DNA of 57,060 bases from Gemmatimonadota bacterium (GTDB lineage Bacteria > Gemmatimonadota > Gemmatimonadetes > Longimicrobiales > Gaopeijiaceae), in contig JAPPGF010000033.1 in the NCBI GenBank assembly GCA_028875075.1, positions 1-57,060 of the forward strand, given 5' to 3'. Positions 43,991 to 53,519 of the stretch are shown here, in pieces (within the stretch, counting starts at the first letter, position 1; each line of letters opens with the position of its first letter). Position numbers and translations under genes: made by a program. The notes beneath the pieces are model-generated. The model searched no databases. It saw only the letters and a program-made list of their open reading frames with translations, and was not told the origin of the DNA.

Positions 43991-44461
43991 ATGAAGCAAT
44001 TCCTGGCTCTCTGCCTGGTTCTCGGCCTCCTCTCCTGTGGAGGGAGCGAGGCAGGCACACCGGCGAGTGTTGCCATCATCTCTCCGCTCGACGGCGCCGA
44101 GGTCCCGGGTCCGGACGTTCTCGTGAGGCTGGAAGCAGGCGGGGTCACGATCACGTCGGCGGACAACCATGAGCCTGGCACCGGACATCACCACATCTTC
44201 GTGGACCATGACCTCACACCGCTGAACGACACGATTCCAGCCGGTATCTCCGGCATAATCCACCTGGGTCGGGGCCAAACGGAGTTCCTGGTCCAAGGTC
44301 TGGCGCCCGGAGGCCACCGACTGATCGCCGTCATAGCCGAGTGGACACACGTACCTCTGAGTCCGCCCGCAGTGGACACGGTTCTGTTCACTGTCCTGGA
44401 GCCGTCCGATGCCGAAGCGGAGCTCGACGGGGAGGCTTCTGCGGCAGACTCTACCCCGTGA
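43991..44461 (+). CDS. DUF4399 lipoprotein
   Basis: 156 aa from the ATG at 43991, with AAGGAG 7 bases upstream. Lipobox LLSC (Cys16). The DUF4399 domain is clear: VAIISPLDGAEVPGPDVLVR, NHEPGTGHHHIFVDHDLTPL, LGRGQTEFLVQGLAPGGHRL and HVPLSPPAVDTVLFTVLEP. The His-rich GTGHHHIFVDH may bind metal, perhaps copper or nickel, which is an inference. The acidic tail is probably flexible. The frame is open far upstream, but the lipoprotein signal fixes the start. Confidence 0.88.
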   Translation: MKQFLALCLVLGLLSCGGSEAGTPASVAIISPLDGAEVPGPDVLVRLEAGGVTITSADNHEPGTGHHHIFVDHDLTPLNDTIPAGISGIIHLGRGQTEFLVQGLAPGGHRLIAVIAEWTHVPLSPPAVDTVLFTVLEPSDAEAELDGEASAADSTP

Positions 44462-44521
44462 GGCCGTCCCCGCTGTTGCCCGGCGTCGCCCCGCCTGCGT
44501 GCCTCGGCGCTGCCGGAGGGC

Positions 44522-46072
44522 TCACCCGCGCCCGGCGGCCCCCTCCATAGCGGGACAACCCTCCATGACGCTGCAGATCTCCTGAATGTCGGCCTCGCAG
44601 GGCAGGCCCCAGCCACGTCGGTAACCGAAGACCTCAAACAGACTCGATGACCCGTACCGGTCGTCGAGAATCTCGATGTGCGGATCCGTGAGAAGAGCGG
44701 GATGGGCAATCCCGCAGGCGTGCGATACGGACAGGAGCTCTTGACGGAGCGTGCATATGTAGTTGGCCAGCCGGATGGCCTTCAGGCGCGGATCCAGGCC
44801 CCGGGTGAGCCAACGGTTCTGGGTGGCTACCCCCGTGGGACAGTGTCCCGTGTGACAGCGTTGTGCCTGGATACAGCCGACGGCCATCATGGCCTCACGC
44901 CCGACATTGATCATGTCACAGCCTAACGCGAAGGCCAGAACCGCCGATTCGGCGAAGCCGAGCCTGCCGGATCCGACGAACACGACACGGTCTTGAATGC
45001 CGGCCTCGGCGAATTCTCGATAGACGCGACTGAAGCCCTGCTTGAAGGGCAGCGCGACGTGATCGGTGAACACGAGCGGGCCCGCCCCGGTCCCTCCCTC
45101 GCCTCCATCGATCGTGACGAAATCGACACCGCGCTCCGTGGTCGCCATGGCGTGGGCCAGTCGTCTCCAGAACTGGATTTCTCCCACCGCTGACTTGATG
45201 CCCACCGGCAGACCCGTCTCCTCCGCCAGCATCTCGACGAAATCCAGCATGCTGTCCACATCAGAGAACACGGAATGACATGCCGGGCTCACGCACGCTT
45301 GGTAGGCCGGTATGCCCCGAATCGTCGCAATCTGGGCAGACACTTTCTTCGCCGGCAGGAGTCCTCCAATGCCCGGCTTTGCGCCCTGGCTGAGCTTGAT
45401 CTCTATGGCGCGGATCGGGGCCGACCGGACGGTCTCCAGGAAACGCTCAAGGGAGAAGCGGCCCGAACCGTCGCGGCAACCGAAATAACCTGTGCCGATC
45501 TGCCAGATGAGTTCGCCGCCCGTGCGGTGATACGGGGAGACGCCCCCTTCTCCAGTGTTGTGGAGGCATGCGGCCCTCGAAGCGCCCCGGTTCATGGCCT
45601 CAACAGCGGGAGCGCTTAGTGACCCGTAGCTCATGCCGGATACATTAACCACCGACTGGGGTCGGAAAGCTTTTTGCCGGTGCCTCGCTCCGCCAAGAAT
45701 CTTGGCACAGGGAAGCGGAAAGTCGGAGTCGTAGTCCGCATCTCCCGGCTTCGGCGTCGCAAGGGGAAACGCCGCATGCTTGATTATCATGACGTTGGGC
45801 GACAGCTCCAGCTCGTCGTCCGTGCCAAAACCAAATTCGTTGTTTTCGCGTTTTGATGAAGCGTAGATCCAGGAGCGTTCGTCACGACTGAACGGACGCT
45901 CCTCGTTGTTGCTGGTGACGATGTACTGTCGCAGTTCGGGACCGACAGCCTCGAACAAGTATCTGAAGTGGCCGACGATCGGGAAATTACGGAGTACGGC
46001 GTGCTTCTTCTGTACTAGATCATACAGCGTGATCGCTAGGAGCACGACGACTAGTAAAGAGAGTATCCACAT
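44522..46072 (-). CDS. FMN-binding glutamate-synthase-like protein, membrane-anchored
   Basis: 516 aa. An N-terminal helix (WILSLLVVVLLAITLYDLV) anchors it. The rest is the central domain of glutamate synthase large subunits: VVNVSGMSYGSLSAPAVEAM, HNTGEGGVSPYHRTGGELIW, EIKLSQGAKPGIGGLLPAKK, VDFVTIDGGEGGTGAGPLVF and a Cys cluster CIQAQRCHTGHCPTGVATQN. It lacks glutaminase and GltB beta-helix domains. Stand-alone versions are widespread and likely oxidoreductases with FMN and an Fe-S centre; substrate unknown. Base composition is a little lower in GC than neighbours. Confidence 0.9.
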   Translation of the reverse strand: MWILSLLVVVLLAITLYDLVQKKHAVLRNFPIVGHFRYLFEAVGPELRQYIVTSNNEERPFSRDERSWIYASSKRENNEFGFGTDDELELSPNVMIIKHAAFPLATPKPGDADYDSDFPLPCAKILGGARHRQKAFRPQSVVNVSGMSYGSLSAPAVEAMNRGASRAACLHNTGEGGVSPYHRTGGELIWQIGTGYFGCRDGSGRFSLERFLETVRSAPIRAIEIKLSQGAKPGIGGLLPAKKVSAQIATIRGIPAYQACVSPACHSVFSDVDSMLDFVEMLAEETGLPVGIKSAVGEIQFWRRLAHAMATTERGVDFVTIDGGEGGTGAGPLVFTDHVALPFKQGFSRVYREFAEAGIQDRVVFVGSGRLGFAESAVLAFALGCDMINVGREAMMAVGCIQAQRCHTGHCPTGVATQNRWLTRGLDPRLKAIRLANYICTLRQELLSVSHACGIAHPALLTDPHIEILDDRYGSSSLFEVFGYRRGWGLPCEADIQEICSVMEGCPAMEGAAGRG

Positions 46073-46356
46073 GATCTGTTGAAGTCAGGTTGTGTGTCGA
46101 TGATATGCCTTCTGACACGAGATGGTCAAATCGACTTCGCCGTGGCCTAGGGACACCATCGAAACGGCGTGAGTTTGTCGTTATTCGTCCTGCGCACCCC
46201 CCCTGGGACCGGCCGCGGTCCGAGCCGCAACGGACCTGCGTCAGGAGCGCGATCGACTAGAGTCTCCGCCGCTAGTGCCGCGCCTAGAATCCTGACACCT
46301 CGGGCCGCCGCCGGGCCGGGATCGACTTGTCACTGCTGGCCGCTAGATCAGCCAGC

Positions 46357-47121
46357 TCATGACGGCGTGAGCGTTACGGATACTCTCGTGAAGTAGACTT
46401 GCGTCAGGCTCTCGAAACCGGAGTCCGCGCCGATCAGAAGCCATGCGCGCCCGTCGGGGGTCGGCGAGACTGGCGCCGCCACGGCTTGCTCCGCCAACGT
46501 CTTGATCTCCCACTGGCGCGGCTCCTCGCACCTTCGCGTGTTGGCGACGTTGCCGAGCACGACGGCTTGCACGCCACTGTTCGACTGGCTGCCGATGTCG
46601 ACGTTCATGCGAAGGTGGGTGCCGTCGAGGACGGGGACAGGCTCCCGTGCGCTGACGCCGGCCTTGATCCAAACGCTTTCGCCCGGTGCGCCCCCTACGC
46701 CGAAACAGCCGGACGGCGTGTCGGTCGCTATTTCCACGCTGACGGTGGCCGCGTAGCGCGCGCCGGGCATCAAGCCATCGAGCGCTCCCCTGTAGAACAT
46801 GAACAGGTCGTCGCTCCGGTTGATGCCGGAAATGAACAGGCCGGACCGCGAGTCCAAGGGCGGCGGAATCGGTCGGTGGTCGGCCGTCAAGTCGTAGATC
46901 TCGGCGTGTTCGGGCGGGTAATCGGCGAAATCCGCGACGAATCCGTGCGGCCCGGGGCCGAAATCGAAGTTGAATACCAGCGAGTCCGCGGGGGCGATGA
47001 CATCGGAGCAGCCGCCGAGCAACGCATACGCAAGCAGCACGGCAGAGCGGCGAAGCCGTCGCGAGGCCCGAGGCCGGGCGCGATACGAAGGACGGCAGGC
47101 ACCGCAGGCCAGCCTAGTCAT
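46357..47121 (-). CDS. Hypothetical surface lipoprotein
   Basis: 254 aa, unrecognised. Lipobox AYALLGGC at Cys38 after a basic 30-residue lead (the true start may be internal). The mature part begins DSLVFNFDFGPGPHGFVADF ADYPPEH and continues with GLFISGINRSDDLFMFYRGA, MPGARYAATVSVEIATDTPS and QVYFTRVSVTL. It looks like a beta-sandwich (jelly-roll or galactose-binding type). No neighbour suggests a role. Confidence 0.65.
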   Translation of the reverse strand: MTRLACGACRPSYRARPRASRRLRRSAVLLAYALLGGCSDVIAPADSLVFNFDFGPGPHGFVADFADYPPEHAEIYDLTADHRPIPPPLDSRSGLFISGINRSDDLFMFYRGALDGLMPGARYAATVSVEIATDTPSGCFGVGGAPGESVWIKAGVSAREPVPVLDGTHLRMNVDIGSQSNSGVQAVVLGNVANTRRCEEPRQWEIKTLAEQAVAAPVSPTPDGRAWLLIGADSGFESLTQVYFTRVSVTLTPS

Positions 47122-47276
47122 GCCCGAGGTACGTCGTCGCCAAGACTGGCGAGCACGCCGCTCTGCGGCTCGCCTCCCACGACCGTGGCACTCGGCTCCT
47201 TCGTGTGGATTCTCTCAGCATCCACTTCAATATGGGTTTTCCGGAAGAACGACGGAGTCCGCAAGCCACCCCGCTC

Positions 47277-47700
47277 TCATGGTGCCGATCTGCCCTTGCC
47301 GCCCGGTTGCGCAGCGCCACCGACCGCGTAGCCGGCCAGCGCTTGCTTCAACGAGATCCTCGCATCCGGGGGCGACATCGTCCACATTGACTCGCCAGGC
47401 GTCGCCATACGTCGTTCCGCCAACCAGTGGGTAGTGAAGTTGGCGTGGACGCCCGGCTCCTGAAAGCGTCCGATATCGCTGTCGGCAACCGCGAACAGAT
47501 GGCTCATCGCGACTTCGATCCCCAAGGGCGGTCCCAGGGCTTCCCGGGCTGGCTCAACGGCGTCCACGATATTCCGGGTCGCGCGGTCCCCTGACGAATG
47601 CAGGTGCAGATCGATGCCCCGCAAGTAGGCCAGCACGGAGCGCTTGACGCGCGTCGTGACCTGGCCGGTGTCGACGAGCTCCGCGCGGTCGCATCACGCC
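47277..47700 (-). pseudogene. Remnant of a YtcJ-like amidohydrolase
   Basis: Minus strand reads ELVDTGQVTTRVKRSVLAYL and RGIDLHLHSSGDRATRNIVD, with AMSHLFAVADSDIGRFQEPG, VHANFTTHWLAERR and ISLKQALAGYAVGG. This is the metal-binding HxH-type barrel section of the amidohydrolase-3 (YtcJ) family, normally 550-600 aa. Only ~140 residues remain, with no N-terminal sandwich or true start, and the end does not match the usual C-terminus. It is a broken gene lying back to back with the amidotransferase. Confidence 0.75.
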
Positions 47701-47771
47701 GCCGATTGGTGGCTTCGGGAGCAGACGGCGGTGCGGGCGCACGGTCCAGGCCCGGGAGCCGGGAGCGATTC

Positions 47772-48536
47772 ATGCTGTGTAGAGTGATTCGTCACGTCGC
47801 ATTCGAGGATCTCGGTACATTCGCCTCGCCCCTTGAGGATGCAGGGTTTCGCATCGTCTATCACGACATCGGCAAGGACGAGCTTGGCGCCCTCGCGGCA
47901 GACGTCGACGATCTGATGGTCGTGCTGGGTGGACCGATCGGTGCTTGCGAAGACACACGCTATCCGTTCCTCAGGACGGAGCTCAGGATCATCGAGCGGC
48001 GAATCGAATCCGGTCGTCCGCTCATGGGCATCTGTCTGGGCGCCCAGTTGATAGCGAGAGCGTTCGGGGCTCGCGTCTATCGTTCTGCGGGCCGTGAGAT
48101 CGGATTTGCACCGATCACGCTCACCGAGGCGGGACGCAGGTCCTGCCTCGCACCATTTCGGGACGATCCGACCACCCTGCACTGGCACGGAGATACCTTT
48201 GACTTGCCGCCCGGGACGGCCCGTCTCGCGTCAACGGCGGTGTGTGAGAACCAAGCGTTCTCGGCGGGCGCGAACGTGATCGGTCTGCAGTTTCACCCCG
48301 AGATTGACGCCGGTCGCATAGAGCAGTGGCTGATCGGCCACACGGTGGAGCTTGCGAGCTCCGGCATCGACGTTGCACAGATCCGTGCTGACGCGAGGAA
48401 GCATCGAGCGGGCCTAGCCACCAAGGCGCGAGCGGTAATCGGGACTTGGCTATCGCAGGCAGGGGGCCTGTCGCCTCCGCGTCCCCTTGCGGCCGCCCTC
48501 CAGGGGAGTGCCCGGCTACGGGGCGAAAGGGACTGA
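47772..48536 (+). CDS. Class I glutamine amidotransferase (GMP-synthase-like)
   Basis: 254 aa. The catalytic triad is visible: Cys88 in GICLGAQLIARAFG, and His175 and Glu177 in LQFHPEID. VVLGGPIGACED gives the oxyanion loop. It belongs to the solitary GATase1 group annotated as GMP-synthase-like, which often releases ammonia from gamma-glutamyl compounds. Start at 47772 with GGGAG upstream; the frame is open to 47598. The C-terminal ~35 residues are Pro/Arg-rich. Confidence 0.9.
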   Translation: MLCRVIRHVAFEDLGTFASPLEDAGFRIVYHDIGKDELGALAADVDDLMVVLGGPIGACEDTRYPFLRTELRIIERRIESGRPLMGICLGAQLIARAFGARVYRSAGREIGFAPITLTEAGRRSCLAPFRDDPTTLHWHGDTFDLPPGTARLASTAVCENQAFSAGANVIGLQFHPEIDAGRIEQWLIGHTVELASSGIDVAQIRADARKHRAGLATKARAVIGTWLSQAGGLSPPRPLAAALQGSARLRGERD

Positions 48537-48742
48537 CGGCTCGCCGGCACGGCGCCGTGTTCGGGCTCACGCGCGCGGGTGCCGCACGAGGCGGGAACGG
48601 AGTCGCCCGGTCGTGAGCGCGCCGAGCGCGGCCGCTCTCGGGCCGGTCGTTCGGCCCGCGTTGGCTGGGCGCGGCCGACGGCACGTGGCAGCGCCGGGCG
48701 TCCACTTCCTGACATCCGGGCCCGGCAAACCGTAGGGTGAAC

Positions 48743-49819
48743 ATGCTCCAGCAGCTGCTGCTGATCGGATTCGGGCTGGCCCTCCTCGGCGCTGGAGGAG
48801 AGCTCCTCGTGAGGGGGGCGTCCCGCCTGGCCGCGCTGTTTCGGGTGCCGCCCCTGGTCATCGGCCTCACCGTGGTGGCGTTCGGTACGAGCGCGCCGGA
48901 ACTGGTGGTGACGGTCCAAGGCGTGGAGGCCGGAGCCGGGGAGCTGGCGCTCGGCAACGTCCTCGGCAGCAACGTGTTGAACGTCCTCGTGATCCTGGGA
49001 CTGGCAGCGCTCATGGCGCCGATGACGGTGGCTCGACCCGTGATCCGGGTGCAGGTGCCGGTCGTGATCGCGGTCACCCTGCTGGCTCTCGCGCTGGCGG
49101 CCGACCAGCGGATCGATACCGTGGAGGGGACGCTGCTGCTGGTGGTGATCGTCGCCTATGTCGTGTGGCTGCTCCGGACCGTGCGCTCCTCGGCCCCTCC
49201 CCCCGAGACGCGTTCCGCTCCCCTGCCCGGATGGGGCTGGACGACAGCCCTCCTGAGTACGGTGGCCGGCCTCGGGCTCCTGTTCGCCGGGGGGCAGCAG
49301 CTGGTGCAGGGAGCCACGACGCTGGCCCTGGCGCTCGGAGTCAGCGAGGCCGTGGTCGGCCTCACCGTCGTGGCGTTCGGTACGTCGGTGCCGGAGGTGG
49401 CGGCCGCCGTGGTGGCCGCGCTCCGCGGCCACAGCGCCATCGCCGTCGGCAACGTGCTCGGCAGCAACGTCTTCAACCTCACGTTGATCCTCGGGACCGC
49501 ATCGGTGTGGGGCGGGGGGATCGACGTGCCGCCCGGGTTGCTGACGTTCGACTTCGTTGTCGTCGCGGCGGTGACCTTTGCGTGTCTGCCGATCTTCTAC
49601 ACGGGTCGTCGCATGGCACGCTCGGAAGGGGCGCTCTTCCTCGGCTACTACGTGGTGTACGTCGTGTTCCTGGTCCTGGAGGCGGGTGGCCACCCGTCGC
49701 TGGGACGGGTCCGCGACGCGGTGCTCTTCTTTGCCCTGCCGATCACGGTCGTGACGCTGGCGCTGTTCGTGTTGAAGGAGCGCGGCGCGAGACTCACGCG
49801 CCCCGGGCGGCGCCCCTGA
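48743..49819 (+). CDS. CaCA-family sodium/calcium exchanger
   Basis: 358 aa from the ATG at 48743 (a GTG two codons earlier is possible; AGGGTG precedes). Ten helices in two inverted halves, each with the alpha-repeat: VVAFGTSAPELVVTVQG with ALGNVLGSNVLNVLVILG, and VVAFGTSVPEVAAAVVA with AVGNVLGSNVFNLTLILG. The acidic residues Glu in SAPE and SVPE are the ion ligands. Probably removes calcium from the cytoplasm with sodium or protons. No cytoplasmic regulatory domain. Confidence 0.94.
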   Translation: MLQQLLLIGFGLALLGAGGELLVRGASRLAALFRVPPLVIGLTVVAFGTSAPELVVTVQGVEAGAGELALGNVLGSNVLNVLVILGLAALMAPMTVARPVIRVQVPVVIAVTLLALALAADQRIDTVEGTLLLVVIVAYVVWLLRTVRSSAPPPETRSAPLPGWGWTTALLSTVAGLGLLFAGGQQLVQGATTLALALGVSEAVVGLTVVAFGTSVPEVAAAVVAALRGHSAIAVGNVLGSNVFNLTLILGTASVWGGGIDVPPGLLTFDFVVVAAVTFACLPIFYTGRRMARSEGALFLGYYVVYVVFLVLEAGGHPSLGRVRDAVLFFALPITVVTLALFVLKERGARLTRPGRRP

Positions 49820-49957
49820 GCCGTCGTTCGCCGTATGAGGTCCTCGACTCGGACAGCGGCCGGACCGTATAGTTTAAGAACGTTCGCGGGCCTTCAGCCC
49901 GAGCAGCCCGATTCCTTCGTGGCTCGACCCTTCCGCTGACCCGACGATGGGGACTCC

Positions 49958-51280
49958 GTGACGCCCGTGCGCCAGCCCTGGTCCGAGCGCCTCTGTCTGC
50001 ACCGCCCCGAGCTCCGGGCTTGGGCACTGTACGACTGGGCCAACTCGGCGTTCATGACGACCATCGTCGCCGCCGTCTTCCCGATCTACTTCCATCGGGT
50101 AGCCGCAGCGGGTCTCGAGCCCGCTCAGGCCACCCTGCGCTTTGCCGTGGCGACGACGATCGGCCTGTCGGTGATCGCGTTGTTGTCGCCGATTCTGGGC
50201 GCGGTGGCTGATGTTGCTGGCGTCAAGAAGAAGATGCTCGGCGCCTTCATGGGCCTCGGGATCCTGGCGACCTCGTGCATGTTCTTCATCGGGGAGGGTG
50301 ACTGGGAACTGGCCGCGCTGCTGTTCGTGCTCGGAAACATCGGCGCGTCCGGAAGCTTCGTGTTCTACGATTCGCTGCTGCCGCACATCGCGCGAGCCGA
50401 CGAGATCGACCGCGTCTCCACAGCGGGCTACGCGCTGGGCTATCTGGGAGGCGGTACGCTCTTGGCCGTCAACCTGGCCTGGATAATACAGCCGACGCTC
50501 TTTGGCCTCGGAGGAACCGAAGTTGCTACGAGGCTCGCGTTTCTGAGCGTCGCCATCTGGTGGCTCGGTTTCTCGATTCCGCTGTTCCGCAAAGTGCCCG
50601 AGCCGTTACATGTCACGGAGCGCCCCGGCGGGCACACCGTCAGGACGGCCTTCGTGCGGTTGGGCGAGACCCTTCGGGAGCTGCGCAGCTATCGGCAGGC
50701 TTTCGTGATGATGCTGGCGTTCCTCGTCTACAACGATGGCATCGGCACGGTCATCCGCATGGCGACGACCTACGGCGCCGAGATTGGTCTGCCCCAGAAT
50801 TCCCTGATCGCCGCACTGCTCTTGGTGCAGTTCATCGGGATACCTTTTACGTTCGCCTTCGGACAGGTTGCGGGGTGGGTCGGCACCAAACAGGCGATCT
50901 TTGTTGCGCTGTTCGTCTACATGGGTGTCAGCGTGCTGGCGTATTTCATGACGAGTGCACTGCACTTCTATGCCTTGGCGATCGTGGTTGGCATGGTGCA
51001 AGGAGGGAGTCAGGCACTCAGTCGTTCACTCTTTGCCAGCATGATCCCGCTGCACAAGTCGTCTGAGTTCTTCGGCTTCTTCAGCGTGTTCGAGAAATTC
51101 GCGGGCATCGCCGGACCGGCGGTCTTCGCGGCGATGATCTGGGCGACCGGGTCGAGCCGCAACGCGATTCTCTCCGTGGTCGGGTTCTTTGTCGTGGGTG
51201 CGCTGCTCCTGACCCGGGTGGACGTCGCGGAGGGGCAGCGGGTGGCGCGAGCGGCCGACCGAGGGCTTCGGGAGGCGTGA
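49958..51280 (+). CDS. Atg22/UMF1-like MFS transporter
   Basis: 440 aa with twelve helices. The opening RAWALYDWANSAFMTTIVAA is the hallmark of the Atg22-like (UMF1) MFS group, followed by AVADVAGVKKKMLGAFMGLG and YDSLLPHIARADEIDRVSTA GYALGY. The second half carries FVMMLAFLVYNDGIGTVIRM and GGSQALSRSLFASMIPLHKS. In fungi the group exports amino acids from the vacuole; bacterial substrates are unknown. GTG start. Confidence 0.92.
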   Translation: MTPVRQPWSERLCLHRPELRAWALYDWANSAFMTTIVAAVFPIYFHRVAAAGLEPAQATLRFAVATTIGLSVIALLSPILGAVADVAGVKKKMLGAFMGLGILATSCMFFIGEGDWELAALLFVLGNIGASGSFVFYDSLLPHIARADEIDRVSTAGYALGYLGGGTLLAVNLAWIIQPTLFGLGGTEVATRLAFLSVAIWWLGFSIPLFRKVPEPLHVTERPGGHTVRTAFVRLGETLRELRSYRQAFVMMLAFLVYNDGIGTVIRMATTYGAEIGLPQNSLIAALLLVQFIGIPFTFAFGQVAGWVGTKQAIFVALFVYMGVSVLAYFMTSALHFYALAIVVGMVQGGSQALSRSLFASMIPLHKSSEFFGFFSVFEKFAGIAGPAVFAAMIWATGSSRNAILSVVGFFVVGALLLTRVDVAEGQRVARAADRGLREA

Positions 51281-51433
51281 GCGGCCTCGCCGGCCCGGGG
51301 GCGTTGCACCTGTGATCGCCGCCAGGACCAAGGCCGGCCACTCCCGGTAGCGCGATCAGCCGCGGCCCGTCCCGTCAGACGGGCGCGGTCTCGAGCGACG
51401 ATGGAGGGGCATCGGCGAGATGTCTCCGCAAGG

Positions 51434-52168
51434 TCACGGGCCCATATGTTCGGCGGCTTCTGCCTGCAGGCCCACGGATATTCCGATCCCGAACGTCCAG
51501 AAGTTCGTCCCGCTTTGTCGCGGATCAAGCACAATGCTGCCGTCGGGTTGGTCGTGAATGTCCCCCTTCCGCAAATAGCGTGCTTCACCGTTACCGTGAT
51601 AGCGGGCGGACAGATCGAGTGAGACCAAAGACTTCCCGTCTTCCCAGAGCCGGTACTGCAGGCCGGGTCCCAACGTCCAGGCGAACGTCGTATCGTCGAA
51701 GTTCGTGGACGACGCGAAGGAACCTCCATAGTTGCTGGATCCCTCCACGGACGAAGTCGTGGCGAAGTACGCCAGCCCGACCGATGCATTGGCGTACAGT
51801 CTGACCGGGCCGGACTCTGCGGAAAGCTCGGGTCCGATCCCGAGGAGAAGGATATTGTTGGATGTTGTCAGATCGCCCGTGACTCGGCAGGGCGTAGTGA
51901 CACATATGAGGATCGTCTCGTTTCCGTAGTTCAGGAAACCGAGATCGAGCCTCAGGCTCAGTATCCCGTCGTCATCCGTCCGGAGACGCCCGTGTCCGAG
52001 TACGCCGAAACCGACGCCGACGTTCTCGGAAAACTGCCCGACTGGGTTGGCGAGGGCCAAGTGGCCACCAACGAATACCGGACCCGCGTCCCGATACTGG
52101 GCGCGCGCCGCTCCGGGCGCGAGAGCGGCGATGAATGCGAGAAAGGCGAGCGAGCGCATGGTTGCCAT
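51434..52168 (-). CDS. Outer-membrane beta-barrel protein
   Basis: 244 aa from MATMRS at 52168 with a signal peptide (LAFLAFIAALAPGAARAQ). After YRDAGPVFVGGHLALANPVG it alternates strand-like segments (VGFGVLGHGRLRTDDDG, ILSLRLDLGFLNYGNE, VRLYANASVGLAYFATTSS, FAWTLGPGLQYRLWEDGK, SLVSLDLSARYHG) and ends with an amphipathic strand IGISVGLQAEAAE. A Cys pair ICVTTPC may be bridged. Typical of small Gemmatimonadota barrels with an OmpW/OmpA-like fold; role unknown. Confidence 0.75.
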   Translation of the reverse strand: MATMRSLAFLAFIAALAPGAARAQYRDAGPVFVGGHLALANPVGQFSENVGVGFGVLGHGRLRTDDDGILSLRLDLGFLNYGNETILICVTTPCRVTGDLTTSNNILLLGIGPELSAESGPVRLYANASVGLAYFATTSSVEGSSNYGGSFASSTNFDDTTFAWTLGPGLQYRLWEDGKSLVSLDLSARYHGNGEARYLRKGDIHDQPDGSIVLDPRQSGTNFWTFGIGISVGLQAEAAEHMGP

Positions 52169-52617
52169 GTACTTTGAGTGCCAGGGGCTGTTCAATCGCG
52201 TGTAGTTCGCGGCCGGGCGCCGCATTCGACGTTATTCCATGCTTGTCCTATTCCAGAAGACGTGCCACGGACCCACATCAGCACTTCCGTCGCCCGACCT
52301 CCGCACGGTAAGGAAGCAGGCGAGCCCGAATGCCGGGTCCCAGGCTCGTACTGACCAAACCGAAGCCGGTTCCCCATGCAGCCCCCAACGAGACGAAGCC
52401 CTGGCGATCCTCAACTTTCGGGGGCGAGCGAGGTCAGGAATGCTCACGAGCGATCCACCGAGTGTGCCGGGAGCCGCAGCGCGCAGGCGTCCTGCCCGTG
52501 AAGTGCGGTCCGGACAGGTGAGTCCACAGCGAGCCCGGAGAGGCTTCCCACCGGGACGGACCGCTGGGCGGGTCGGTTGTCCACATATCGTGAGAGCAAT
52601 AACCTAGGTGCGCTCAC
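52169..52617. other. Region upstream of tRNA-Thr, no gene seen
   Basis: About 450 bp between the divergent barrel gene and the tRNA. Frames on both strands show no codon bias. At 52577-52605 TTGTCC and TAACCT, 17 bp apart, make a plausible promoter for the tRNA. Confidence 0.4.
52577..52605 (+). promoter_or_regulatory. Possible promoter of tRNA-Thr
   Basis: TTGTCC, 17-bp spacer, TAACCT, ending 12 bp before the tRNA. Boxes are moderate matches but the position is ideal. Confidence 0.4.
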
Positions 52618-52690
52618 GCTGACGTAGCTCAGCTGGTAGAGCAGCTGCCTTGTAAGCAGCAGGTCCCCGGTTCGAATCCGGGCGTCAGCT
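52618..52690 (+). tRNA. tRNA-Thr (anticodon UGU)
   Basis: Cloverleaf of 73 nt: acceptor GCTGACG/CGTCAGC, D-arm GCTC/GAGC, anticodon stem GCTGC/GCAGC with loop CTTGTAA, variable AGGTC, T-arm CCCGG/CCGGG with TTCGAAT, discriminator T. Anticodon TGT reads ACA. No CCA is encoded. Confidence 0.96.
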
Positions 52691-52826
52691 TCCCCGAACC
52701 GCTTCGATGGGACCCAGTGCCCGCTCGACGGGGGTGCGGGCGTCCGGTGCGAGAACGGCCCGCCACCCCTAGATTCGCCGGCACGACGCGCACCGAGCGT
52801 TTTATCCCTCCGCGCTGAGAGGCGCT

Positions 52827-53255
52827 ATGCGAGTCAGCCTACCCTTCCGCCGCCAGCCGTTGATCACCGACATCAACATCACGCCCCTGGTGGACATTCT
52901 GCTCGTCCTTCTGGTGGTCCTCATGGTGGTGTCCACCTATATCGTCTCGCAGGCGATGAATGTCGAGCTTCCGCGCACTGCGGCACCGGACGTCGCCAAC
53001 GTGGACCCGCTCGTCCTCACGCTCTTCCGGGACGGCGAGGTCCGCGTAGACGGACGGATCGTCCCGGAGGTGGATGTGCCGGACGCGCTCCTGAGCGCCT
53101 TCGAAAGCCGCCCGGACGCGGCGCTCGTCATCAGCGCGCACGAGGCCGTGCCGCACGGAAGAGTGGTGCAGTTCGTCGACCTCGCCCGCCGCTCGGGGGG
53201 CACGCGATTCGCCATCAAGGTCGAGCAGGACATCCCGACCCCTGCGGTGCCCTGA
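52827..53255 (+). CDS. exbD: ExbD/TolR-type biopolymer transport protein
   Basis: 142 aa. A short cytoplasmic lead, LITDINITPLVDILLVLLVV with the essential Asp in the helix, then a periplasmic domain (VDPLVLTLFRDGEVRVDGRI, ALVISAHEAVPHGRVVQFVD). With ExbB and TonB it would energise the TonB receptors of this genome, but no exbB or tonB is next to it. It sits alone beside tRNA-Thr. Confidence 0.93.
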   Translation: MRVSLPFRRQPLITDINITPLVDILLVLLVVLMVVSTYIVSQAMNVELPRTAAPDVANVDPLVLTLFRDGEVRVDGRIVPEVDVPDALLSAFESRPDAALVISAHEAVPHGRVVQFVDLARRSGGTRFAIKVEQDIPTPAVP

Positions 53256-53519
53256 CGCTTAGAGCGCCGATTGCGGCGGCTTCCGGCCCGCCCGCACTTG
53301 CGCCGGCTGCAACGGCTTTGTTATTCGTGACCGGCTGGAAGGTAGGTTTCGCCCGGCTCGCTCCGTCGAGCGTCCCTATGGCGAGGACCCGAGAATCCGC
53401 ATCCCAGCGAGTGCCCGCGAGATCCCGACGGTCGGCCGCGATCGACCGGACGCATTCGTGGGGCTCGCAGAAGGAAACAGAAATCGGTTGAGGCCACTCG
53501 ACAGCAGGAGGTATGTGAC

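Noticed and set aside
48293..49693. A 466-residue frame opposite the CaCA exchanger
   Set aside because: Antisense shadow rich in His/Arg/Gln repeats; the plus-strand exchanger has both alpha-repeats intact.
52239..52607. A 122-residue frame before tRNA-Thr
   Set aside because: No codon bias, no ribosome site and no family features; it overlaps the likely tRNA promoter.
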